Assembly (NCBI GenBank): GCA_009760855.2
Contig: WPIO01000028.1
Span: forward strand, 710,001-774,000
DNA from: Cristatella mucedo
Lineage: Eukaryota; Bryozoa; Phylactolaemata; Cristatellidae
Length of the DNA: 64,000 bases
Reading direction: 5' to 3'
In this document: positions 31,301 through 42,439 of the stretch, piece after piece
Layout of the letters: each line of letters begins with the position of its first letter
Position numbering within the stretch: position 1 is the first letter of the stretch
Program-made: the position numbers and the translations under genes
Notes under the pieces: model-generated
What the model was told of the DNA's origin: nothing
Databases searched by the model: none
What the model saw: only the letters and a program-made list of their open reading frames with translations

Positions 31301-31904
31301 GTGCTACAGGCGATGCTTAATCCTCTCAAAACTTAGGTTCAGCTAGAGAAAGCATATATTAGTTGCAAAGTATCACATAGAACTGTTTTACTTTTTCTAA
31401 CGCAAATTTCCAAACGAAAAGATACTACAACTGAAGCTTCAACGTTCATTATGGATATGAAATATGTAACGGGAAGCAAATTTTAAAAATTTCTTTTGAA
31501 TTTGTTAGTGATTTGTTATGACGATTTTATAAAATTTGCCACCAACTAAAATTAAAGTACAATTTTTCAAAAAATAAGTAAGATGTTAATTAAATTGATC
31601 TTGTGGCACCAACAAATATTGATACTCTTTTCAGCCATGTCTGCAGTTTGCCCAGCAAAATGAAAGAATCCAATTACTGAAGAGCCAGGTCAGTTTTGGA
31701 CGGTGCAATAAAATCATCAGCTGTTCTGGAAACTCTATGACAGCGTTAAAGGATGATCTGAAAATGCATGGAATCTGTTTTTATAAACCTGCTGGAGGAT
31801 GTACATCCAAGGAAGAGTCTGAACAGTAAGAGAACAAAACTATTGCCGATTTTCTGGGACGAGAGTCTGAAGGAGAGATCTGGCTGCTGGTGGAATATTG
31901 ATTA

Positions 31905-32056
31905 GGGCTATATAAAAAATATAATTCATTTATATAGTGCTCCAAGAGAACTTTATCTCTATTCAGGCACCTCACATATGCTTCAGGGCTCGAGCCCACG
32001 ACCTCAGCCAGGCCTTGGTCGGGGCAAGCACCTTAACCGCTGGACCAAACCAGCTA
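31905..32056 (-). mobile_element. SINE-A, reverse, inside hAT gene
   Basis: 'ataattcatttatatagtgctccaagagaactttatctctattcagg', then the tRNA-like head in reverse, ending 'ggaccaaaccagct'. Splits the hAT transposase between its BED finger and core. Confidence 0.9.
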
Positions 32057-33282
32057 AAAACAAGTATGTACGGCAATCAATCTCACGTGATGGATTCAAA
32101 TTTCTAGCGAACGAAAGCGATGTGATGAAGCTAATGCATGATGATTACGAAGAAATAAGCAGCAAAAGATTGCCCACATCAAGGGAAAACTCGAGGGAGG
32201 ATTAAAGTTTAGCCATGACTGTGGATGAATACACAATCTGAGAGGACGTCGATTCTTCGGAGTCAACATTCATGATAGCGGCGATGAAACAACAATCAAG
32301 AAGGGTCTCGTTCGCACATTCGGTGCGTGCACTGCTCTTGATATAATCGAATCAATGCCAGCAGTTGAGCGTTTTTTGGAATAACAATGAAAAGGGATAT
32401 GGTGGGATCTACTCAGATCTTCACTGCAGTAATAAGAAATGCATTAGCCACATCGATGTCATCAGACCGTTCTGCTTAAGCCAGAGTCTGCACCTTGGAG
32501 TATGTGGCACATCGTACACGAAGAGTGCTGAGATGGACGTGTTCAACCTGGATAGTGACGATATTGATAAAATGGACAATTTTTCAGCAGGTTTGGACTC
32601 CGAAGTGATCAGCAATGGTGCATTGGAAGGTGACGTCGATTACCACGGATCTGCTCACGAAATCATTCAGGCTTGTTAAATTCATCAAACAATCCAACTT
32701 CAAAATAATCTCAATTCGAAGTAAACGCTGAGTTCGGACGTGAAATTGAACTTCATCTTGACGTGAAGACGCGATGGAACTTCATCCCAACAATGTTAGA
32801 GCTGCTAGTAAAGACAGAAGTCGCTATCCGAGAGATACTAACCGAATTCAAGGCACTGTAATTGATCGTGGCATTGAATTCTGACCCTCTCAGAACTGTT
32901 CTGAAGGCAATGGAACCTGTGAAACCTACTGTTGAGAATCTAAGTCGAGAGGAAACGACGTTGATGAGTGCTGACACAATTCTAGAGTTCATGTTCAGCA
33001 ATCTCTCTAACCTAAATAATTACATTAGTACCAAGCTCCTGGAAAATTAAAAGTGTCACGTTGAAGAGCGACTGAACGAGGATGTCATGAACCTTTTGCG
33101 CAGTCTCAAAGATCCATCTGTCGTCCGTCAAAAGCTATGCTACATTTCATAGGAACGTTTTGTATATTTAGAGTCAGCGATGTAGAAGTTGTCGTCGAAC
33201 TGTCGTCAAGTGATGCTGAAAGTGTGAACTCGTCTCCAAGATGAATTGAGTTTGTTGCTTCAAAAGATGAATCATCAATTAT

Positions 33283-33436
33283 ATATATAATTCATTTGTA
33301 TATATAATTCATTTGTATAGCGCCCCAAGAGAACTTAATCTATATTCAGGCACTTCACATATGCCCCGGGGCTCGAGCCCACGACCTCAGCCAGACCTTG
33401 GCCGGGGCGAGCACCTTAACCGCTGGACCAAACCAT
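33283..33436 (-). mobile_element. SINE-A, reverse, inside hAT gene
   Basis: Starts with a duplicated 18-bp 'tatatataattcatttgt' unit at its 3' end (left), then 'agcgccccaagagaacttaatctat', head in reverse ending 'ggaccaaacca'. Splits off the hAT C-terminus. Confidence 0.9.
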
Positions 33437-33664
33437 CAATTGCAGTCCGAGGGCAAGACAGTTTCAAATAGCTCAAGTCTGAATTCAAGCTCTTCAGAAA
33501 CTCTGGCCAGCACACTGAAAATCTTCAGAAATTGTACAAAGCAGTTCTATCGATTAAACCGACATCGCTGGACGTTGGAAGAGTCGGTCTGTACAAATTT
33601 CTGTACAAAATTAAGATCGCGTTTCTCAGACAAGTCGCTTAATACGTTTGTATTCTTGAAATAA

Positions 33665-35639
33665 TATTATAGGAAGTAAAAAATTATTTTATTGGTTTAG
33701 AACTTATCATGAAAGATATACAATAAAACGGTGTTCATCCAAAAATAAGCTATTGACTATAAAATTAATTTAAAAAAATAAAGTAAAACAGTAAAAGAAA
33801 TTAGTAAAACTATAAAAATTAGTAAAACAGTGAAAGAAAACAATCAAAACAGCTGTTAACAGCTGTTTTTGAAAATTCAAAACACTAAACAGCTGCTTTT
33901 CAAAAATGGCTTTTTCAGAACTAGCCTTATTTATGGGGGTGTACTGCAACCTGACCTCAGCAATCATGGAGTTTGTAGCGACTGATATACAAGCGCAGCA
34001 TACAACCAGCAAAAGAACGCGACGTCTGAAGGCAATATTGTGTGTTGACATGCAGGCCTATCTTTACTTGCCCAAGAGTGTCTTGCGTGTGCTAGCTTAT
34101 TCTGAGGCATCTGTGATACGTCTTTGGATGCTTGTGCACATGGATTCTTTTTGAGGCTTCAAAGAATTGCATATCTCTGCAGTGATTTGTTTGTCAAGCT
34201 TCAGCACCGATGAAGTCATGGAGGCTTGTAGTGCTCAGTAGTCAGCAGCTGCTTTACTTAGTACTGAAACTAACATGCAAGTATGTTTTTGACTAATCGG
34301 CAACGTCTTTTGTACTCTTAAAAGACAACTAGTGAATTGGAGGCGAGAATAAAGCAAAGGACAGCAGTGGATATGGAAACTGTAGCCCAGGCTTTGCCAT
34401 GCATTGTGATCTCTCCCGTCTTCTGTCTATTTGCAGAGGTATCAAGAAGGCTATCACTGATTACTGCAATATGCATGGTGATGCACCATGTTCCAGATGT
34501 GTCGCCTCTTCGTCATGATTCCGATCCGAGAGACAGATCCGTTTGTAAGCCGTTTGTAATCCAAGCAAGTGCAAATAGTAATTGAATTATTTAACATCCT
34601 CTCATGTCGGATCTTAGTTCTGTATGTAGAACTCTGTGCTCGAGCCTCCTATTTGAATCAGTCATAATGTATGAACATTCTTTGGTGTACCAACCAGCCT
34701 CTAGTTTGCTCTCGTTAAGATATGCCAGTGTCAAGGCACCAGCATATTTCATAATGGAGTTTTCTGCTTGAAGTATTTCCATGCGGAACGTTGATGTTGA
34801 AAGCTGCAAGTTTGTCTTAGGGGAACCATCATTAGGCACAATGCCGTGCTGTTAGTGCCTATGTGATGCAAACTCTTCCCTGAATATGTATGCTCCGTTT
34901 AGTTCATTGTTGGCATTTTCTATTGGACTTCTACTTATTATATTATTACCAGTTTTGAATTTCTAATTTGGTACAGCATCATGTACTACGTCATTCTTTT
35001 TATGTTGTCTCTTTCGTGCCCCTTACTATCTTGGTTATTCCGGTTTCTACCACTATAGTAGAAATCAGCTAGGTCCTATGCATACTAGGCGTGCCGATGA
35101 ATAACTGGTGTCTTTTCACCTTTACTGCAATGCACGCACAAGATTATTTGGAGTGGTTATACTGTATCATCCTTTCCGGCATCTCCGGTAGGGATCCTGT
35201 GTCACCCTCAGTCAGTGACTTGTTTAAGGAAAGCTTTTTTGTGTGACCTGCGTTACAATAAATGTTGAAAGTATTAGTGATATGGTCGTCGTTTGGTTTT
35301 TGCCGTTGCCCAAGCACATTATTAGCCGACCTTGTCATGTTACTTTGGGCTGAACACTCACTTATACACACAGCCCAAGCATTGATTTTTCTCATTTTTA
35401 GAATAACTGACTAAGGCTTTGAATTCGTTGACTGGAATCGTTTTGCCGAAGTTAGCATTGACCATTTTTACTATGGCCATGTTCTGCTAAGTGTTCTGTT
35501 AATTGATGTGGTGAGCTTAGCAGGAGGATTTAGTGATTCATTTGAGTCCACGTTATTACTGTCTTGCCTCATCATGATCTGTCTGTTCAATTGTTTTCAG
35601 ATTAGCACTGCCATAGTGAGTAGTCACAGCACGTACTTG
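33665..35639. other. AT-rich spacer, no firm feature
   Basis: 33700-33900 is very A-rich with repeated 'agtaaaac' words and a small inverted repeat 'aacagctgttaacagctgtt' (about 33847-33866). A frame near 34337-34420 (TSELEARIKQRTAVDMETVAQAL) looks protein-like and follows 'tactcttaaaag', but its phase does not fit directly after KAP exon 6 and no donor is clear. Treated as a weak candidate exon only. Confidence 0.25.
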
Positions 35640-35644
35640 CATTA

Positions 35645-35805
35645 TGCATATATAAAATGTATATAATTCATTCGTATAGCGCCCTAAGAGAACTTAATCT
35701 TTATTCAGGCACTTCACATGTACCAAAGGGCCCGAGCTCACGACCTCGGCCAGACTTTGGGTCGGGGCCTTAACTCAGCCCCTTAATCACTGAGCCAAAC
35801 CAGCA
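35645..35805 (-). mobile_element. SINE-A, reverse
   Basis: 'tataattcattcgtatagcgccctaagagaacttaatctttattcaggc', then the head in reverse with a small internal duplication (ggggccttaactcagccccttaa). Confidence 0.85.
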
Positions 35806-35838
35806 TCAGGCCTCCCAGCTCCAGCCATAGCTGTTCCC

Positions 35839-36219
35839 ATGGATGAACAGTGCATTGTTCCCAGTGATAGTGGTCTGTTGTTACTGTGCAGGAGTCTCGC
35901 AGGCGTCATCTTGCTGTCTTTGCAAAAATTTAACTTTACCTCCAGTATACTGCACGGCAGGACGCGTCCACCCCTGCTTCAGCTTCCAGTGCATGGCTGT
36001 CTTGCCTTACTGGACAGCAGCCCTGGCAAGCCCGATCTGCCGGTAATTTCTATGTGCCTGTCATGGATCACAAAGGCACGTGGTTATCGACCTCGGCTAG
36101 TGGCCGGCTGCAAAGCTGCGATGAGCCAGCCATTGCCTGTTTCTGTGTTGGGGAGGATGGGAGTCCCTAGCTTCTTCAGCTTTGTTAGTCATCTTCACAA
36201 AAAAGGCTTGCCTTGGTGA
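35839..36219 (+). other. unidentified open frame, possible exon of KAP copy 1
   Basis: An ATG-initiated 126-codon frame directly after a SINE-A; Leu/Pro/Ser-rich, no recognised domain. Inside it, 'tgcacggcag' followed by GACGCGTCC could act as an acceptor in the phase left by KAP exon 6, with 'CTGCCG|gtaattt' as a weak donor. Kidins220-type proteins have Pro/Ser-rich sequence at this point, but that is weak support. A chance frame is equally likely. Confidence 0.2.
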
Positions 36220-36349
36220 TTCATACCCCTCGGAGGAGAAGCACGTGGGTTTTCCTCTCCACTAATTTCAGAATTCCCGCCCTACTCTTGCGAGACCCGT
36301 GACTGTCACTCAGTTGACCACCCCTCAATGATGAAATGTTAAGAATAAT

Positions 36350-36760
36350 TGGAAAACATTTGTGTAGGATCCTCGTAGATCTTGATCCCTTTCTAGGCAA
36401 TTTGAATTTGCTAGAAAGGAAGCAGGTCGACTAATTAGTGCTAATAAGCACTGTATCAGCACGAATTAGCACAAACTGGACAATGCCCTCGTGCCCAGCA
36501 AATGCTGCCTGGAACATTTGAGTTTTTTTGCTTAAATCTCAAGAAGTCAGGCGGCGCTATTTCGGCCGGTATTTAGTTCCAGGCTTTGGGAGCATACGAA
36601 CTGAAGGCATGGTCTCCATATGATTTGAGGCTGGCTAGCGGCACTGCTAAATGGCTTGAGTCAGACGAGCGGTGCCACGATGGCAAGCTTGACGACTAAT
36701 ATAAGTCTGGTAAGCCGGAGCAAGAGAATGAAGGAATTAAACGTGACAATTGCAGAGCAA
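36350..36760 (-). mobile_element. LINE-2 3' end, reverse, decayed
   Basis: 'ctcgtagatcttgatccctttctaggcaatttg' tail, then 'agttccaggctttgggagcatacgaactgaaggc' and 'ggtctccatatgatttgagg', matching the ORF end in the copies at 10190 and 45295. Confidence 0.7.
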
Positions 36761-37473
36761 TTGTGGACACAGTACGGAGCCTCACTATAATTTCCTCGAT
36801 TCCTTGAAAGCCCGTTTTACAGCCTGTGTCCAGATTCTTCGCCGCTAAGATATTTTCTTTTAAAGAATAGTAATTAGCTCATACCTTTTGATTATTTCTT
36901 TTATACTTGCGATTTCCCGAATAAATTGGTCTCCATATTGTATGCTCTTCCAGTACTTTATTTAGTGAGCTGGAGTTTACCTTCAGTTGGCTCGCGAGAT
37001 AGCTTCATATTCCGATGAGTCGATGACTAGGGGGCCTTTAGCGAGGTACTTCTTCATTTGGTCTCACTGCAACTGCAACTAGCTACGTTCGTGACCTGGT
37101 GTAGGCTACCGGCGACCTGATGCATGCTCCCTAAGCTGCAGAAGCTATGACCAGCCAAGAGCCCGTTCGGCTTACGGGTGCAGTACGGTGTGGTTCGGTT
37201 TTCGATTAGTGGGCGTGTACTTTGGCTCGCCTCTTGCAGGCGTGAGAAGCCTTTATATCCATCATATCCGGCAGTGCAACTGCTTCGGTTTTGGGGTATT
37301 CGTGTGAAGATCCAACATTTCATGATCGATTAGGCAATTGGGACCTTTGAGTTCCGAATGCCCTTTGCCGAGAAAACGAAAGCAGACAAATTGTATCTCA
37401 AGAAGCTAACGACCCGGCGTCATTCTCTATGCTTCGTTGCTCAATCGATTGAGCCACCAGCCGTTCCACTGCT
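36761..37473. other. no recognised feature
   Basis: Unassigned sequence between two LINE fragments; no supported gene. Confidence 0.35.
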
Positions 37474-37911
37474 TCCAACAGATGGTCTGAACTGCTGCAT
37501 CAGTTTCAGCCTGTTCGCGCCCTCAGGTCCTGTGTGGACAATAAATTAGCTGTCCCATTCCTCCGCCTAAAGACAGTTGGCGACAGAAGCTTTAGCTCTG
37601 CAGGTCCTAGACTGTGGAACTCGCTTCCACAATTCTTGCGGAACGACATCTACTCTCCAACTGCCGACTATGGCACATCTTTTTCAGCGGTTCTGAACTG
37701 CTACTTCTATGCTACTCACTACCTAAACTGCTCTCCTAACTCTGCTATGCTTCCCACTTTCTCTTTGTTGCGTGAGACGAAGTCTGTTGGCTACCGAATG
37801 CGTACCGAAAGCCGCTTAGGCGGTGAGTGCGCTATACAAAACTCTCCTGTGTAACACCCACATGGTCTTTATGACTTTGTGGAGTTACTGACGGAGATAC
37901 ATTACATTACA
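37474..37911 (+). mobile_element. LINE-1 3' end, young copy
   Basis: Enters the element in the ORF (ctgaactgctgcatcagtttcagcc) and runs through [34 protein letters not shown] to a stop at 37854, then the 3' UTR and (ACATT)n. It is almost identical to 6767-7183 and keeps the C-terminal frame that the longer copy has lost. Confidence 0.9.
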
Positions 37912-37989
37912 TAAACCCTCGACGTTTCTCAACTTTACTCGACCACTTCGGGGGGGGGCTCGAGCCGAATCCCGGTGCCAGAATGCTAA

Positions 37990-38545
37990 TAATAATTATT
38001 ATTATTATTACACATTTGATATAGCGCCCTCAGAGAACTTAATTAGTTTAGTTTACTAGTTTACCTTTAGTCTGCCATTAGTTTATTAGTTTACCAATAC
38101 CTCGTACAAACCTCAAATCCTTTGGAGACCGTGCATTTAGTTCGTATGCTCTCAAAGCCTGGAACTCCCTCCCGACTTTCGTCAGAACATCCCCTGACTT
38201 GACCGGGTTTTAAAAGAACTTAAAAACACACCTATCTAGGACAGCATTTAGTGGGTCCCTGTGATTCGTCCTTGATGTGCTTATGCGTGCTGACACTGTG
38301 CATGCTGCCACTAACCACATTTGCATGCTGACCCTGTGCATGTCACCCCTAACTGTGCTATTCATGTTTATCAAGCATGATATTACTCACCATTCAATCG
38401 TGTTTCCCTTTGCAGCAAATGTAAAGCGCCTAGAAAGAGATTGAGTTCTCTGAGGGCGCTTTATCAAGTGCATAATTATCAATATCATTATTAATCTCTT
38501 TTTAGGCATTTTACATTTGCTGCAAAGTGAGCACAATCGAATGGT
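37990..38545. mobile_element. LINE-2 3' end (+, 38095-38485) flanked by two reverse tails
   Basis: 38095-38485 runs forward: 'caatacctcgtacaaacctcaaatcc', 'ggaactccctcccgac', 'aaagcgcctagaaagagattgagttctctgagggcgct', 'ttatcaagtgcat'. Reverse tails lie at 37990-38045 (attattattacac...gcgccctcagagaactta) and 38485-38545 (aatctctttttaggcattttacatttgctgcaaa). Confidence 0.8.
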
Positions 38546-38855
38546 TAACATAATATGAGTTAACATAAATATGAATAACATGTAAAGAGATTGTATTTTG
38601 GAGCACAATATACAAATATTTTATTAATATTGTTAATTTCGCTCTTATTGTCATAAACGTCCGTATAGAAGATCAGCTGTCGTCTTGCTCCTGGTCATTG
38701 TGCTAATGATGACTGTAATGATGAAAATCCTCTCTCATTTATGTGGGCCTCAACGCATTCTTATGTCGAATCTAAATACAAATATTTACAGCATGCTAAT
38801 CGGGAAGCTATCATATCGGATTTAACTGTATCTGCCCTTCTTACTATAGAGACTT

Positions 38856-38885
38856 ACCGAGAGCTACCCGTGGGCAGCTCTCGGT
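38856..38885. repeat. perfect 10-bp inverted repeat
   Basis: ACCGAGAGCT (38856-38865) and AGCTCTCGGT (38876-38885) flank a 10-base spacer with its own CCC/GGG pairing. Strong hairpin potential; function unknown. Confidence 0.85.
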
Positions 38886-39880
38886 ATCTGCGATTGCTCC
38901 AGGATTTTCATCGATTGACCAGGTGACTCAAAAAATGGAGCCACCAACAGTAGATCCAGATTTTTCGGCTACAATCTCAGCTCTTCCAACTTACATGCAA
39001 CTTGGGGATAGCCACGTCTCTCAACTTGGGACCCAGTCATGCTGCTTGGTTAGCACATGCACTGATACTGTACGTAGCCACTACGGTTAAAAGCCATTAG
39101 ATAATAATAATAATAATATATAGTTTTTATAACTCCTTCAGTCAATTTGGTCTCTATGCAGGCGCATCAAAATTTGCTGCAAGACAGCTAATAATCAAGG
39201 TATAAAAAAATGTATGTGATGCTTAAACAAGCATGAAAAAGAAAAAGTATCAAGCTGAGGCTAGCATATTAAAGTGCGAAAGAAGTCACTCGGAGCCATC
39301 TGTTAGAGGGACCCCTGCTTATAAGCATGCATTGAATTGTGCACAGGAGAGCAAGCAAACCACATACGAGCAAGGAAGACAAGTTTACTGGGGCACACGG
39401 AAAGCTGAATGTCTCACTAGTTGAGACTTTTGGGCGACTTTTTCAAGCTTGCGATTAGTATTCCTTGCAAGTCAACCGTAAAGCAGAGGGTGTCAACAGT
39501 GGTAATAGCCACTAAGGCTTCTTCTGCCGCTATATAAATGAGAGTGTTCGATCAGACGTCCTTTACGTTTCTAGCCGCGGTCATTTGTAAGTGGATTTCG
39601 GTGCCCTTCTGGTTTTTGAGATTGTCGTATCCGTTCGACGTCGTTTCTTTTTTCTCTTTACTGTTGGCTATCCCGAATTACACTTGCTTATCGGGAAATT
39701 TCGCATAACGGCGTTTTACTGCACTTTTAGTTCTTAGCTTTCTTACCCGATTGTGATTCTGTGTGTGCTACTGACCTAGAAAGCCGAGTGTCTTCCTATT
39801 TTGTTCCTTTGCATTCTGGCCTAACCACGACACCCTGCATTTCAGTAATCCTTGGTTATTGGTTCTCTCCCTCCAGCGAG
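38886..39880. other. spacer with small repeat fragments
   Basis: A LINE-2 tail in reverse lies at about 39105-39190 (caatttggtctctatgcaggcgcatcaaaatttgctgcaa). A SINE-B end lies at 39485-39550 (gtggtaatagccactaaggcttcttctgccgctatataaatgag). The remainder shows no recognised feature. Confidence 0.45.
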
Positions 39881-39884
39881 TTTT

Positions 39885-39940
39885 TAATTTCCCGAATAGA
39901 GATTTGGTTCTCCGAGGGCGCTCTACAAGTCTCTCTTGTT
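39885..39940 (+). repeat. LINE-2/SINE-A tail fragment
   Basis: 'cccgaatagagatttggttctccgagggcgctctacaagt': the hairpin tail without the rest of the element. Confidence 0.55.
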
Positions 39941-40020
39941 ATTTTTTTGTAATGACCGTTAAAATATTGCGAGCGGCGGAACTCAACCGCACGACCTGTA
40001 TGGTGATGAGTGAGTACCTT

Positions 40021-40091
40021 ACCTCTGAGGCTGAGGCCCGTCTCACCTCTGAGGCTGAGGCCCGTCTTACCTCTGAGGCTGAGGCCCGTTG
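40021..40091. repeat. 24-bp tandem repeat, three units
   Basis: Units at 40021, 40045 and 40069, each beginning 'acctctgaggctgaggcccgt'. The period is a multiple of three, so both strands stay open across it; no gene is supported. Confidence 0.95.
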
Positions 40092-40099
40092 GCTAACGG

Positions 40100-40543
40100 A
40101 AGGCCAGTTTGACTGATAAAGAAATCCCCATTGAGAAATTCGCAGCTTATACAATATTTTCTTACTACGTGGCGGATGTTCACTTGGCTTGTGTTCCAGT
40201 TGAGCATTAAGTATCGAGGTAGGCAAAACCTGTTTTGGGCTTCAGATAGTCATTACATACTGGAGCTGATATATTTATTTCAAGGCCTTGCCTCGGCCGG
40301 GATGCGTGTTGCGAAAAAAGAAAGTACACCACAGCGCACGCAGAGGCCGCAAGGTAGCCCGCAAATAGCAGCGAGAACTGTCGTCACCCCAAACTCTGTC
40401 TCTAGCCAGTATAAGCTCATTTACTTTGTTCCTTGATCGTGGTGATACGTGCGGTCTATACTAATGAACACGACTATAAATAAATAAATATCTGTTTTTA
40501 TCTAGCTGTGTTTATTTGAATACGCAGTATACCCCGACCCCAC

Positions 40544-40544
<1 letters not shown>
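40100..40544. other. no recognised feature
   Basis: Unassigned; an open frame at 40131-40436 lacks splice or family support. Confidence 0.3.

Positions 40545-40637
<93 letters not shown>
40545..40637. repeat. (TA)n microsatellite
   Basis: About 93 bp of uninterrupted TA. The Ile/Tyr frames on the minus strand are artefacts. Confidence 0.98.
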
Positions 40638-40639
<2 letters not shown>

Positions 40640-41125
40640 CTGTGTATACATGAACCGTCGAACCTGGTTTGTGCGCCACCTTTAGGTATGCGCCGCGACC
40701 CCAAAACCGCCACTCATCGCCGGCCCTAGGCGAAAGCTGCCGCAAAACCCCCAACAAGCACGCGTCACCTGTCCAGCGGCGTCGGCGCCAGGACCGGTCG
40801 GTTCCCTGAGACTCGCCCAACTGGTTCGTCGGTTCGTCCATACGCGCTACTTCCGTCTGATCTAAAGTCTGTTTGGGCCAGTCAGTCCGCCTGCCCAACA
40901 AACGGCTACTCCGTCACATGTGTGCCTCACGTTCGGCCAGCCAGCCAGCCGTCATTAGCCGGAGGCGCAGTTCGCAGTCGCAGGCGTAGCATCCGGTCAT
41001 TTGGAGGGAGGAAGGGGGCTGCTGGGGTTGCTGAGTCAGATGGCTGCTAAAGTCGGCTGCTTGTCTTTGAAACCGCCTCAGTACCGATAGTGCATCCTAG
41101 CGTCTGACTGATAAAAAAAATAAAT
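40640..41125. other. GC-richer stretch, no gene defined
   Basis: Moderately CpG-rich (40670-41000) with 'ccagccagccagcc' near 40940. No exon or repeat recognised. Confidence 0.3.
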
Positions 41126-41127
41126 GA

Positions 41128-41293
41128 AAAGTATTAGCTGATTTAACAAACTCTTTTTGTATAGCAACAGAAGAGCCTCGAAGGCTATCGCCACCGCTTG
41201 CAGCGGCAACAAAGAATTGCCATCTGCACGATTCGAAACCACTACCTCGGAACTGAAGTCGACGCCTTACCTAGGGTGCCATCGCGGCTCACC
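41128..41293 (-). mobile_element. SINE-B, reverse
   Basis: 'gtattagctgatttaacaaactctttttgtatagcaac', 'cgccaccgcttgcagcggcaac', B-box region 'cacgattcgaaaccac', head 'agggtgccatcgcggctcacc'. Confidence 0.85.
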
Positions 41294-42009
41294 ATGAGAG
41301 GCGAGGAGTCGCAGCAGACGGTATGGGCTCGGGTCGAGCTGGGGCTGGGACGTGTCGCTCATTGCTGGTCGGGGACGCGGAGCTGGTCGGTGCCGGATGC
41401 GTGAAAAAAGATGCGCAGTCAGCACATTATCTTCAAATGCGCATGCAGACGTAGCAACAATGGCGGTTAATTGCTTCCGGCTGCTTTGCATGCATCTTGA
41501 GCCAGATGCGGAGTCTGCTCGCTGGGTCGTCAAGCCATTTGCTAATTCGACGGGATGAAAAGAGCTTAGCCTAAGCGACAAGATGGATATAATAAGGATG
41601 ATGGATAAACTTAACGGCAAAAACCGTGGGAGCTTGGAGTGGGAAAGGATACCCTAAGGCGAACGGCCAACAACAGGGTAACAATGGCGAAAGCGGCCGC
41701 AGGCGAAAAGCCAAGAAAATGGGCAAGCGTGTGCATTACATAAATAATATATATATATAACAAATAAATAAATAATAAATAATTCGAAGAAACTCGTTGT
41801 TTTGCTGCTTTCTGCAGCTTGCTCGTACTTTAACTCGCACGCAGCGTGAAAATGCGGCATTTTAAGTAACGGAAATATCTATGCTGCAATGCCCTGCAAT
41901 TACAAGCTATGAACTTGGCCTCAAGTTTGAATTGAGTGCCGCTTATGAAATACCAGCGATAGATAAGCCGAGGCTTGTGAGCAGCACGATATACGATTAT
42001 GTACGAACA
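41294..42009. other. no recognised feature
   Basis: Mixed composition with an A/T-rich patch at 41740-41790; no gene or known repeat identified. Confidence 0.3.
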
Positions 42010-42210
42010 CGATTATATACGAACACGATTGTGAGCTTATGCGTACTGGCACTGTGCATGCTGCCACTAACCATACTGTGCATGTTGACAACGACAACGT
42101 CACCTCTAACTGCGAGGTCATGCTTCCTGTACAGCATATAAGAAGTGCGTAGAAACAGATTTAGTTTTTCTTAGGGCGCTACACAAATGTATTGTGATTA
42201 ATATTACTGT
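42010..42210 (+). mobile_element. LINE-2 3' end fragment
   Basis: 'gcttatgcgtactggcactgtgcatgctgccactaacca', 'gtcatgcttcctgtacagcatataagaagtgcgtagaaacagatt', 'tagggcgctacacaaatg', ATT-rich end. Confidence 0.7.
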
Positions 42211-42439
42211 TGTTTTATGACGATTCCTTGAGCCATCTAGATTAGAGATAACACAAGTGAGGCTAGCTTCTACATTTTCCTGCAAATACCACTTCCGTGA
42301 GTCAGCCTGTTGACCAGGGCGCAATCAAAGCGGTTAAATTAAACCCTAGGAGCAAACAGTGGTTCGTATCATTGCTTCGAGTCTAGAGAAAAGACATGTA
42401 TGTCTCAGGACGGTGCGATTTCGAGATAATCACCATACT

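Larger units (their letters stand above)
31630..33664 (+). pseudogene. hAT-family DNA transposase, broken, with two SINE-A insertions
   Basis: A BED-type zinc finger relic (FGRCNKIISCSGNSMTALK, about 31690-31765) starts it. Then, past the first SINE, come YVRQSISRDGFKFLANE and AVxxFWNNNEKGYGGIYSDLHCSNK-like sequence (around 32365-32445, the region near the catalytic core), LHLGVCGTSYTKSAE, an acidic Asp-rich stretch, VKTRWNFIPTMLELL (about 32763-32807), and the dimerisation end LRSRFSDKSLNTFVFLK (33610-33660). These blocks are in family order. There are several stops and shifts. SINE-A copies interrupt it at 31905-32056 and 33283-33436. hAT enzymes cut and paste DNA with 8-bp target duplications; this one is dead. 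Confidence 0.85.

Noticed and set aside
33847-33866. Inverted repeat aacagctgttaacagctgtt as a hAT terminal repeat
   Set aside because: It lies near the transposase end, but no matching copy was found at the left side of the element.
40498-40901. Minus frames rich in Ile-Tyr
   Set aside because: They span the (TA)n microsatellite; no splice or family support.
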